From NCBI GenBank assembly GCA_002789675.1, contig PFTR01000041.1, positions 1 to 36,920 on the forward strand: a stretch of DNA of 36,920 nucleotides, read 5' to 3'. The notes below the pieces were generated by a model. The model was not told where the DNA came from, did not search any database, and saw only the letters and a program-made list of their open reading frames with translations. Shown here in pieces: positions 1-6,317 of the stretch (positions are counted from its first letter, which is position 1; each line of letters starts with the position of its first letter). This stretch comes from Alphaproteobacteria bacterium CG_4_9_14_3_um_filter_47_13. GTDB taxonomy: Bacteria > Pseudomonadota > Alphaproteobacteria > Micavibrionales > Micavibrionaceae. Position numbers and translations under genes: made by a program.

Positions 1-75
1 GAAGGTCTGCGCTTTGCCATCCGTGAAGGCGGCAGAACAGTCGGCGCCGGTGTTGTTGCAAAAATTATCGAGTAA
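1..75 (+). CDS. tuf: Elongation factor Tu, C-terminal end (partial)
   Basis: The window opens inside a reading frame of 24 codons plus TAA that ends in the highly conserved EF-Tu C-terminus (EGLRFAIREGGRTVGAG, then VVAKIIE). EF-Tu is the GTPase that delivers aminoacyl-tRNA to the ribosome. Only the last strand of beta-barrel domain 3 is visible. The gene is followed by its own intrinsic terminator at 100-133. Neither rpsJ (usual after tufA in the str operon) nor tRNA-Trp/secE/nusG (usual after tufB in many alphaproteobacteria) follows it. The next DNA is an insertion-sequence scar, so the downstream context may have been rearranged. Identity is near certain; which tuf copy this is cannot be told. 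Confidence 0.95.
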   Translation, partial: EGLRFAIREGGRTVGAGVVAKIIE

Positions 76-99
76 GTGCTGATAAAAATTATTTTTTGA

Positions 100-133
100 C
101 AGAGCCCTTTATAAATAAGGGCTCTGTTTTTTT
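100..133 (+). terminator. Intrinsic terminator of tuf
   Basis: A perfect 10-bp stem (CAGAGCCCTT at 100-109 with AAGGGCTCTG at 117-126) and a 7-nt AT loop are followed directly by seven T. It lies 24 bp after the tuf stop codon, the expected form and place of a Rho-independent terminator. Confidence 0.92.
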
Positions 134-250
134 ATGGGATCGGGAAAACTATTATCATTTAAATCCTTTTTTGAAATAATCAGACTCTAATGGTATAACT
201 CAAACAAAATATTTTCATAAATATAAAAATATGAAACTCTCGCTTTATAA

Positions 251-433
251 GATTTACAGCGGATATGGCTGAATCGTGAAGACCGCGCTCGTCTTGAGAT
301 GATTGCGATGAACGGAAACAACCCTCAAAAGCATGTCTGGTGTGCGAGGGTCGTGCTTTTGAGCGGGGACAGGGTTGGAACGATGGAGATCATGCGCCGG
401 ACGGGAAATCAAAGCCGATGGTGTGGCGCTTGT
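251..433 (+). pseudogene. Remnant of an IS630-family transposase (N-terminal helix-turn-helix part)
   Basis: From about 251 the plus strand reads WLNREDRARLEMIAMNGN, then PQKHVWCARVVLLSGD and VGTMEIMRRTG. This matches the N-terminal DNA-binding part of IS630-family transposases as I know them (DRARLE, PQKHVWRARIVLL, GTxEIMRRTGKSKxxVWRW). At about 408 one base appears to be missing: adding one A to the GGAAAT run restores the expected GKSKPMVWR, after which the frame stops. The catalytic DDE domain is absent. No terminal inverted repeats were seen. This is decayed mobile-element debris, not an active element; similarity was judged from memory of the family. Confidence 0.7.
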
Positions 434-571
434 GATAGCCTGCCAGTACGATGCAAACCGTCTACCGGATAAGAAGTCGTGGGAAGCAAACGTTAGAATC
501 TATCCACTTGCTTGCCACTTGGCAAACCTGATTTTCAGGATGCGGAGCTAAAAATGCGTATGGCTCCCTTT

Positions 572-3136
572 TTAATCTGTCAGTTTGCTCCACCAGCCCT
601 TTTTCTTTTGTTCCGGAGGCTGATTGACCACTTCATAATCTTTGGTTTTGGGCGCGATATCATTAGATGGGGCTGTAGCTACTGTTTCCGCTATTTTTAC
701 TTCTGGAGATATGGTGGAAGCTTTTGTTTTTTCGGCTTTATCCTCATTGGTTTTTTTAGCAGTCGGTTTTCTGGTTTTGGGTTTGGCCGGATCTTTTACA
801 GTTTCTTTGTTATCTGCTGCTTTTGTCTCTTTGGATTCTTTATACTCCTCCTCACCGGATTTGGAAGGTTTTGATTTTGGAGATTTTCTTTCCTTTTTCT
901 CAGGCGATTTTTTCGGCGCCGGATCTATGCTCTTTGTTTTTTCGCTCTCAGCAATGTCCTTGTCCATATTTTCAAAAGCCTTTTGTTGCTTTCCTTCATT
1001 AACATGCGGCTCATTCTGATCTTCGGGAATAGAAGCGGGCGCGCCTTCATCGGCTATTCTGTTGTTTTCCCGTTCATTATGACCGTTGCGGCGGCGTCCG
1101 CCCCGTCTTCCGCGACGGCGACGGCTGTTATCCTGCGGGTCTTTATCATCTTCTGCCGCGTCGTTTGTTATATTTTTTTCGGCAGGGTCTGGAGTGTCAT
1201 TATCCTGTTTGGGCTCGGCAGATTTTCCTGCTTCTACAAGAAACTTTGATTGTGGAAAATTCTGGCTGGTGTCGACCCTCACGGTAAACCCGTAGCGTTT
1301 TTCAATTTCAGCCAGCATCTGACGCTTGTTATTGAGGATGTAAAGTGCCACTACATCAGAAAGATACAGGATGACTTCTCCCGCACGGGCACGGATTCCT
1401 TCTTCTTCCAGAGCGCGCATGGCTGTAATGGCTGTGGCATCAATGGTTCTGATGTGACCGACTCCCTGACAGTTCACGCATTTTTCGTGCTGTGCTTCGG
1501 TCAGGCTCGGGTTCAGTCGTTGTCTTGAAAGTTCAAGTAATCCGAAGGATGAAATTCGGCCAATCTGAATCCGGGCGCGATCGCTGGAAAGCGCCTCTTT
1601 AAGTTTGTTTTCAACTTTGCGGTTGTTGCGACGATCTTCCATATCAATAAAATCAATGACAACAAGCCCGCCCAGATCACGCAGTTTCAATTGCCGTGCA
1701 ACTTCCTCTGCGGCTTCAAGATTTGTCCGAACGGCGGTTTCTTCAATGTGCCGCTCCTTTGTCGATTTTCCAGAGTTCACATCAACGGAAATAAGTGCTT
1801 CTGTTGGATTAATGACAAGATATCCGCCGGAAGGAAGTGTGACAACAGGTTCGCCGATTTCACTGATCTGGCTCTCAACCTGATAGCGATGAAACAGGGG
1901 AATCTTTTCATCCTTGTATTCTTTAACTTTTTTGGCATGGGACGGGATCATCATTTTCATGAAATCTCTGGCAAATTTATAGCCTTCTTCACCGGAAACC
2001 AGCATATCTTCGATATCTGCCGAATAAATGTCACGGATCGAGCGGCGAATCAGATTGCCTTCTTCATGGACAAGCGCCGGAGCTGTTGATGACAGGGTCA
2101 GTTCGCGGATGCTGTCCCATAATTTCATCAGATAATCAAGATCGCGCTTGATCTCGACTTTTGTACGAGATGTTCCCGCTGTCCGCATAATAACTGACAT
2201 ACCGGCAGGGACATTCAGTTCGTTAAGAATTTCCCGCATCCGCTTACGTTCTTTGAAATTTGCAATTTTGCGCGAAACACCGCCGCCACGGGGGCTGTTG
2301 GGCATTAAAACACAGTAGCGTCCGGGTAAAGACAGATAGGAACTGACTGCCGCCCCTTTATTGCCCCGCTCTTCTTTAGAAACCTGAATAAGCATAATCT
2401 GGCCGCGTTTGACGACTTCCTGGATTTTATAGTTTTTACGCATGGAAGGGCGGAAAGGCTGATCACCTTCAATGCCATCGCCACCAACAATCTCAACGCG
2501 CTGGCTCTGCGCTGCCATGGCGTTATCACCACGTCCTTTACCGCCGCGCCCTCTGTTATTATAACGGTTGCGCCCCTGCCTGCCGCGTCCCCTGCTATAA
2601 TTTTTCTTTTCTTCTGCAGGGGCAGATTCATCATCGATTCCCTCTGCCCTGATGTTTCCGTCTATATCCGTTTCCTCGTGATCATCCCCTTCATCTTCTG
2701 ATTCGATATCCACGGCTTCATTTTTTTTGTTGCGGCTATGGGGCTCAATAACTTCCGGATCGTCATCAAGAGATTCGTCAGAATCATCGGCTTCTTCATC
2801 TTCAAGCTCGCTGTCCTCGGCTTCCTCTTCGGAAAGACGCGCTTCCATTTCCCGCTGCTGCTCGGCAAGAATGGCCTCGCGGTCAGCAATAGGAATGCGG
2901 TAATAATCGGGATGAATTTCGGAAAAGGATAGGAACCCGTGGCGGTTTCCGCCAAAATTGACAAAAGCGGCCTGAAGCGAAGGCTCGACCCTTGTTACTT
3001 TGGCAAGAAAGATACTGCCTTTGAGTTGTTTCCGTACCTGGCTTTCGTAATCAAAGTCAACAAGGCGGTTCCCATCGACAACGGCAACCCGCGTCTCTTC
3101 AGAGTGGGTGGCGTCGATCAGCATTTTTTTCGTCAT
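572..3136 (-). CDS. rne: Ribonuclease E
   Basis: Endoribonuclease that starts mRNA decay and processes rRNA and tRNA precursors; scaffold of the RNA degradosome. 854 aa. It opens with the RNase E/G start MTKKMLIDATHSEETRVAVV and the split S1 domain (about 36-280), interrupted at about 95-235 by an acidic stretch and an RG-rich stretch. The catalytic DNase I-like region carries VDVNSG (D452) and VIDFIDME (D495, D498), the expected Mg-binding aspartates. The zinc-link CVNC (C553, C556) fits tetramer assembly. The rest (about 640-854) is low-complexity and charged, with an arginine cluster (672-683) likely to bind RNA, and ends in KKKGWWSKLTD. GWW near the C-terminus is the PNPase-docking motif described for Caulobacter RNase E. 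AGGAG lies 9 bases before the ATG. Monocistronic, divergent from amiC. Confidence 0.97.
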   Translation of the reverse strand: MTKKMLIDATHSEETRVAVVDGNRLVDFDYESQVRKQLKGSIFLAKVTRVEPSLQAAFVNFGGNRHGFLSFSEIHPDYYRIPIADREAILAEQQREMEARLSEEEAEDSELEDEEADDSDESLDDDPEVIEPHSRNKKNEAVDIESEDEGDDHEETDIDGNIRAEGIDDESAPAEEKKNYSRGRGRQGRNRYNNRGRGGKGRGDNAMAAQSQRVEIVGGDGIEGDQPFRPSMRKNYKIQEVVKRGQIMLIQVSKEERGNKGAAVSSYLSLPGRYCVLMPNSPRGGGVSRKIANFKERKRMREILNELNVPAGMSVIMRTAGTSRTKVEIKRDLDYLMKLWDSIRELTLSSTAPALVHEEGNLIRRSIRDIYSADIEDMLVSGEEGYKFARDFMKMMIPSHAKKVKEYKDEKIPLFHRYQVESQISEIGEPVVTLPSGGYLVINPTEALISVDVNSGKSTKERHIEETAVRTNLEAAEEVARQLKLRDLGGLVVIDFIDMEDRRNNRKVENKLKEALSSDRARIQIGRISSFGLLELSRQRLNPSLTEAQHEKCVNCQGVGHIRTIDATAITAMRALEEEGIRARAGEVILYLSDVVALYILNNKRQMLAEIEKRYGFTVRVDTSQNFPQSKFLVEAGKSAEPKQDNDTPDPAEKNITNDAAEDDKDPQDNSRRRRGRRGGRRRNGHNERENNRIADEGAPASIPEDQNEPHVNEGKQQKAFENMDKDIAESEKTKSIDPAPKKSPEKKERKSPKSKPSKSGEEEYKESKETKAADNKETVKDPAKPKTRKPTAKKTNEDKAEKTKASTISPEVKIAETVATAPSNDIAPKTKDYEVVNQPPEQKKKGWWSKLTD

Positions 3137-3624
3137 TTTTAAAAACTCCTATAGCGTTGCAGCCATAAAACGTCCCCGCGACGAGGGATATTTCAGCGGC
3201 GCAAAGCGCATAATTCCAATATTACTAATCCGGTAAAAGACTGACTGCTCTCAAAACAATCTATGTTACAATCCTGTAGTCGAACAGGGTCAGCGCCGGA
3301 TGAAAAGCCCGAATGAGGCCTTTCTTACCGTTGCAGCTAGCGAAACCTAAAATCCTTACTATACATAATGCTAGAGCTGTAACGGGTCGCAACCCAGACC
3401 ATACAATCTGTTCTCTTTTCCGGCAACAAAAAAATGAGATCATCTTAAAAGCCTTGGTTCAGGCGAGATACCTAAAAAATACGGTTGCTCATGCTGGAAG
3501 AAGAATCGTAAGATCAAATAAAAGTGTGAAAAGTCGTATATTGTCATATAATATAAACTTTGAACAGGTAAAATTTTATGTTAGGACTTGTTTCCGGCAT
3601 CGGGTTTTCGGAGGAAAAATTAAT
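3137..3624. promoter_or_regulatory. Divergent leader region between rne and amiC
   Basis: About 490 bp without a convincing gene; the frame is open toward amiC from 3313, but that part lacks protein-like features. On the minus strand this is the rne 5' leader, with small GC-rich hairpins just ahead of rne (GCGC-AAA-GCGC near 3196-3208 and a CCC/GGG stem near 3173-3188). Long, structured, autoregulatory leaders are known for rne in enterobacteria; that the same holds here is inference. A perfect -10 hexamer for amiC lies at 3547-3552. Confidence 0.4.
3526..3552 (+). promoter_or_regulatory. Candidate sigma-70-type promoter of amiC
   Basis: GTGAAA (3526-3531, 4 of 6 matches to TTGACA) and a perfect TATAAT (3547-3552) with a 15-bp spacer, which is short. 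Transcription would begin near 3560, giving a leader of about 65 nt before the proposed TTG start at 3625. The -10 is convincing, the -35 is weak. Confidence 0.4.
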
Positions 3625-4938
3625 TTGAAACTATGTTGTTACAATAAGTTTACGATCCCGGTTTTTCTGCTGCTGCTGATGTTTTTTACAATCACACCTG
3701 CGCAGGCACTGACCGTACAGGATGTGCGTATTGGTCTGCATCCCGGTAACACCAGAGTTGTTCTGGAGCTAAGCGAGGCAAGCCCGTTCCGCGCTTTTGT
3801 ACTGGATAATCCCTGGCGTCTGGTCGTTGATATGCCGACTTTTGGCTGGCAGGCCGGACAAATTAGCAGGCCGGCAGGAAGTTTAATCAAAACAATCAGA
3901 CAGGGGGCGCTTGATCCTGGCATTTCCAGAGTTGTGATTGATTTGGAAGAACCTGTCTCGTTACAGAAAGCATTTCTTATAAAAAAGGACGGGGGCAAGC
4001 CTGACAGGCTTGTGATTGACTTCAAGCAGACAAGTGCGGCCGGCTTTGCCCTGGAAAAAGGAAAAAGTCTGGGAAATTTGAAAGCGGAGGGCTTCCGAAA
4101 TGAAACACCGCCTCTTGTCGCAACAGTTACTCCGCCTTTACCGAATCAGCAACAGACCAAGCAGGCATCCACTGGTATGGCTCTGCCACAGAAAAAACCT
4201 TCTGAATCAGCTTCTCCCTATTCACACGCGCCGCAGGAGAAAAAATATTTTATTGTGATCGATGCCGGTCATGGGGGGGTCGATCCGGGGGCTATTGGCG
4301 CGAATGGTGTTTTTGAGAAACATATTGCTCTGGCAATGGCCAAGGAGTTGAAACAGATTCTGGAAGATACCGGACGCTATAAAGTTCTCCTTACGAGAGA
4401 CAGGGATGTTTATTTGCGATTATTCCAGCGTGTCGAAATCGCACGTTCTCATAGTGCCGATCTTTTTATATCACTTCATGCGGATTCAATCGGAAAAGGA
4501 AATGTGCGCGGTGCTTCCATATATACCCTGTCCGAAAAAGCCTCCGATGAGCAAACGGCGCGTCTGGCGGATCGTGAAAACAAGGCCGATATTATTGCAG
4601 GAATTGATATAAGCCATGAAGATAAACAGGTTGCAGATATATTGATTGATATCGCCATGCGCGATACCATGAACCAGTCGAAATTTTTTGCCAATACGAT
4701 TATCGAGACCATGGGGCACGGGGGCATTAATATTTTAGAAAAACCACATCGTTCGGCAGGATTTGCCGTTTTAAAAGCGCCGGATATCCCGTCTGTCCTT
4801 ATAGAGATGGGATTTATGTCCAACAAGAGTGAGGCGCAACTGTTATCAGAGCCCTCCTACCGTCGTAAAGTTGCCCGGACGATCGTTCAGGGCATTGATG
4901 CCTATTTTGAAAAAGCCCGCCGTAATAACCGTATCTAG
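3625..4938 (+). CDS. amiC: N-acetylmuramoyl-L-alanine amidase with AMIN domain
   Basis: Periplasmic zinc amidase that cuts the bond between MurNAc and the stem peptide, releasing daughter cells at septation. I place the start at a TTG codon at 3625 because GGAGG lies 10 bases upstream and the signal peptide begins there (basic start, hydrophobic FTIPVFLLLLMFFTI, then PAQA for cleavage). The frame is open further upstream to 3313 but that part looks non-coding. 437 aa. An N-terminal AMIN domain (about 30-130) normally targets septal peptidoglycan; then a proline/glutamine-rich linker; then Amidase_3, with VIDAGHGGVDPGA (zinc His), E of the FEKHIAL helix, SLHAD (zinc His) and IEMGFMSN (catalytic Glu). 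An extra segment within Amidase_3 (about ADRENKADIIAGIDIS onward) resembles the EnvC/NlpD-regulated blocking helix of AmiB/AmiC; that is inference. In many alphaproteobacteria a PBP1a gene follows; here it does not. Confidence 0.92.
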   Translation: MKLCCYNKFTIPVFLLLLMFFTITPAQALTVQDVRIGLHPGNTRVVLELSEASPFRAFVLDNPWRLVVDMPTFGWQAGQISRPAGSLIKTIRQGALDPGISRVVIDLEEPVSLQKAFLIKKDGGKPDRLVIDFKQTSAAGFALEKGKSLGNLKAEGFRNETPPLVATVTPPLPNQQQTKQASTGMALPQKKPSESASPYSHAPQEKKYFIVIDAGHGGVDPGAIGANGVFEKHIALAMAKELKQILEDTGRYKVLLTRDRDVYLRLFQRVEIARSHSADLFISLHADSIGKGNVRGASIYTLSEKASDEQTARLADRENKADIIAGIDISHEDKQVADILIDIAMRDTMNQSKFFANTIIETMGHGGINILEKPHRSAGFAVLKAPDIPSVLIEMGFMSNKSEAQLLSEPSYRRKVARTIVQGIDAYFEKARRNNRI

Positions 4939-5106
4939 TCTTTCCCAGAGCCATTAAACACTTCAAACTAAAAAATTTATAAAAACTATGTTCATTATCT
5001 CTTGAGTTGTGTATAAAAAAAGTATAGGTTTTTCTCGGCCTGATAGTAGAAAATGAGTTAAATTCGATTTTACAGCCATCAACCACGAAGCGAAGAAGGA
5101 ATAAAA

Positions 5107-5298
5107 ATGAAAAAAGTAATTGCAACCCTATTGATAGGGTCAGCTCTGTCTCTTACAGCATGTGCGAACACAGAACGTAGCGCTGATTATGGTTACGAGC
5201 AGAATGCTCCTTATGCAGACGAAAGAACAATCGGCGAAAATGGCAAGCCAGCTCCTGCACAGGCAGATCGCGTTTTCGAACAACGTCAACGCAAATAA
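5107..5298 (+). CDS. Small lipoprotein of unknown function
   Basis: 63 aa. The N-terminus is a clear lipoprotein signal: MKK, hydrophobic IATLLIGSALS and lipobox LTAC, so the mature protein would be about 45 aa, lipidated on Cys19. The mature part is hydrophilic and disordered-looking (NTERSADYGYEQNAPYADER, later GKPAPAQAD) with a basic end RQRK. There is no sorting Asp at +2 (Ala follows Cys), which by the E. coli rule suggests the outer membrane. AAGGA sits 6-7 bases before the ATG, and a strong terminator follows at 5322-5357, so it looks like a single-gene transcript. I do not recognise a family and propose no function. Confidence 0.8.
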   Translation: MKKVIATLLIGSALSLTACANTERSADYGYEQNAPYADERTIGENGKPAPAQADRVFEQRQRK

Positions 5299-5321
5299 TA
5301 AATGCGCGTATAAAGGGTTAA

Positions 5322-5357
5322 AAAAAAGCTGTTTTGGAAGCAAAGCAGCTTTTTTTT
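5322..5357 (+). terminator. Intrinsic terminator after the small lipoprotein gene
   Basis: A-rich stem AAAAAAGCTG (5322-5331) pairs with CAGCTTTTTT (5346-5355). The stem can be extended inward by TTTTG/CAAAG pairing to a GAAG loop, and a T run follows. The A tract on the 5' side could let it act on both strands. Confidence 0.85.
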
Positions 5358-5379
5358 CAGGTTTGATAATAATATACTG

Positions 5380-5700
5380 ATGTTCATGATTAATATTATA
5401 AAAGTTATTCTGTTTATTATTGTGAATGTTGCCGGATGGTTTACCATTCAGGTGGTCGCCTTGATTGCTATGAAATATAGCATGTTCCCCCAGTTACCCT
5501 TAATGGATATGCAGGTTCTGAAATGGTGGTATTTCAGTGTGAGTATATGGGTGTGGATGGGCGCCGCCCTTATTAGTATCGGGTATTTTTTTACAAAAGA
5601 TGAATTGAAAACATGGCTGCTTCTGGCACCTATGTATATTACGGCTATATACTGTGTTGCTACATTGGTATATTTTAAGTTCTTTTATATCCTTCATTAA
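5380..5700 (+). CDS. Small three-helix membrane protein, unknown
   Basis: 106 aa, almost entirely hydrophobic. Three likely transmembrane segments: about residues 5-29 (IIKVILFIIVNVAGWFTIQV onward), 48-69 (WWYFSVSIWVWMGAALISIG) and 77-101 (LLLAPMYITAIYCVATLVYF). One short charged loop (TKDELKT) lies between the second and third. Rich in Trp/Tyr at the membrane borders. The start could be ATG 5380 or ATG 5386; neither has a good ribosome-binding site. It begins just after a terminator, so it must have its own promoter or rely on read-through. No family recognised. Confidence 0.65.
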   Translation: MFMINIIKVILFIIVNVAGWFTIQVVALIAMKYSMFPQLPLMDMQVLKWWYFSVSIWVWMGAALISIGYFFTKDELKTWLLLAPMYITAIYCVATLVYFKFFYILH

Positions 5701-5964
5701 GAGTTTTTGTAAAAATAAGGTTGAGTGCGGGTTATGCACGCAGAACATCAGGTTACGAAGGCTTGCCCGATATGTCGATTTTTAAAACAGACTCCCGGAT
5801 TATCCGGGATAGTTTATAGGTTTAAAATGTTGCAAGCTAAAGGATAGGAATACCTTATCCTCATCCGGATAGATTCCGCTATTCATTGTTCCATAACAAT
5901 GGTATAATTATATATATGGGGATGGCAATGGGCATGTCCCCGATTTTTCTGGAGAAAATAAGAG
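5701..5964 (+). promoter_or_regulatory. Intergenic leader of the acidic exported protein gene
   Basis: 264 bp with no gene. It holds a short inverted repeat CCCGGA-TTA-TCCGGG near 5804-5818, an imperfect repeat around AAGGATAGG/CCTTATCCT near 5839-5861, the promoter/operator at 5885-5908, and a GGGGA/TCCCC pair (about 5918-5941) just ahead of the ribosome-binding site (GGAG near 5951) that could form a 5'-UTR hairpin. Confidence 0.4.
5885..5908 (+). promoter_or_regulatory. Candidate promoter with overlapping operator-like inverted repeat
   Basis: A perfect TATAAT lies at 5903-5908. Immediately upstream, where a repressor would block RNA polymerase, is a perfect 6-bp inverted repeat ATTGTT-CCAT-AACAAT (5885-5900). 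No good -35 hexamer is seen at 17 bp, which may mean the promoter is activator dependent. The regulator is unknown. Confidence 0.4.
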
Positions 5965-6216
5965 ATGAAGAAGATCCTGGGTATCCTTGCTGTGGCCGGG
6001 TTACTGGCTTTTGTACCAATGACGGCTCCTTATGCGGCCGATGCCGTTGAAGAGGCGGTTCTGGAGGATATGCAACATGAAGATGCTGTAACAGAAGATG
6101 CTGTGACAGAAGAGTCAGAAGGTGTTGTCGAAAAGGGCGTTGTGGCTGATTCTGAGATCACGACCGAAGAGGACATTGTGACTGATGAGCCGGTTGAAGA
6201 AAGCATTGTTGAATAA
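5965..6216 (+). CDS. Small, highly acidic exported protein, unknown
   Basis: 83 aa. A Sec signal peptide (MKKILGILAVAGLLAFVPM, then a TAPYAA-type cleavage site near residue 25) is followed by about 58 residues that are roughly 40 per cent Asp/Glu with one Lys and one His. The mature part contains a near-perfect repeat (EDAVTEDAVTEE) and many Val/Thr, so it is probably disordered unless it binds cations or a basic partner. No cysteine, no lipobox. GGAG lies upstream of the ATG and a strong terminator directly downstream, so it is transcribed alone. No family is recognised and no function is assigned. Confidence 0.75.
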   Translation: MKKILGILAVAGLLAFVPMTAPYAADAVEEAVLEDMQHEDAVTEDAVTEESEGVVEKGVVADSEITTEEDIVTDEPVEESIVE

Positions 6217-6219
6217 GCT

Positions 6220-6276
6220 TTTTTCAATCAGTTGAAAAACCCCCTGTCACAAAAAAGCAGGGGGTTTTGCTTTTTT
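6220..6276 (+). terminator. Intrinsic terminator of the acidic protein gene
   Basis: Stem AAAACCCCCTG (6236-6246) with CAGGGGGTTTT (6258-6268), 11-nt loop, then GC and six T. A second possible hairpin, TTTTTCAA-TCAG-TTGAAAAA (6220-6239), shares the A tract with the main stem, so the two compete; whether this matters is unknown. The T run doubles as the -35 region of the next gene's candidate promoter. Confidence 0.88.
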
Positions 6277-6302
6277 GTAGCTGTGACGTGCCTGATTATG
6301 AT
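6275..6302 (+). promoter_or_regulatory. Candidate promoter of the RsmB-like methyltransferase gene
   Basis: TTGTAG (6275-6280, 4 of 6) and TATGAT (6297-6302, 5 of 6) with a 16-bp spacer. The -35 begins inside the U-tract of the preceding terminator. Initiation about 7 bases downstream would leave only about 9 nt before the ATG at 6318, a nearly leaderless mRNA, which fits the lack of a Shine-Dalgarno sequence there. Confidence 0.4.
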
Positions 6303-6317
6303 ACAACGCCTTCTATC

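Larger units (their letters stand above)
76..571. other. Gene-free gap between tuf and rne with mobile-element debris
   Basis: About 500 bp with no intact reading frame. It contains the tuf terminator (100-133), an AT-rich stretch with nothing recognisable (134-250), a degraded IS630-type transposase fragment (251-433) and a tail (434-571) whose translation I cannot assign. Two small hairpins sit close to the rne stop: TTGCC-ACTT-GGCAA at 522-535 and CCTGA-TTT-TCAGG at 537-549. The second, read on the minus strand, is followed by TTTG and may be a weak terminator for rne. Confidence 0.6.

Noticed and set aside
512-874. Plus-strand ORF overlapping the 3' end of rne
   Set aside because: It lies antisense to rne, its protein is a run of Phe/Gly/Arg from the lysine/glutamate-rich codons of the tail, and it has no ribosome-binding site.
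3313-3624. N-terminal 104-residue extension of AmiC
   Set aside because: Non-family sequence ahead of a clear signal peptide; GGAGG and TTG at 3610-3627 define a better start, and the likely promoter lies inside this stretch.
6267-6317. TTG start for the RsmB-like protein
   Set aside because: It lies inside the terminator hairpin of the previous gene; the family-like sequence begins at ATG 6318.
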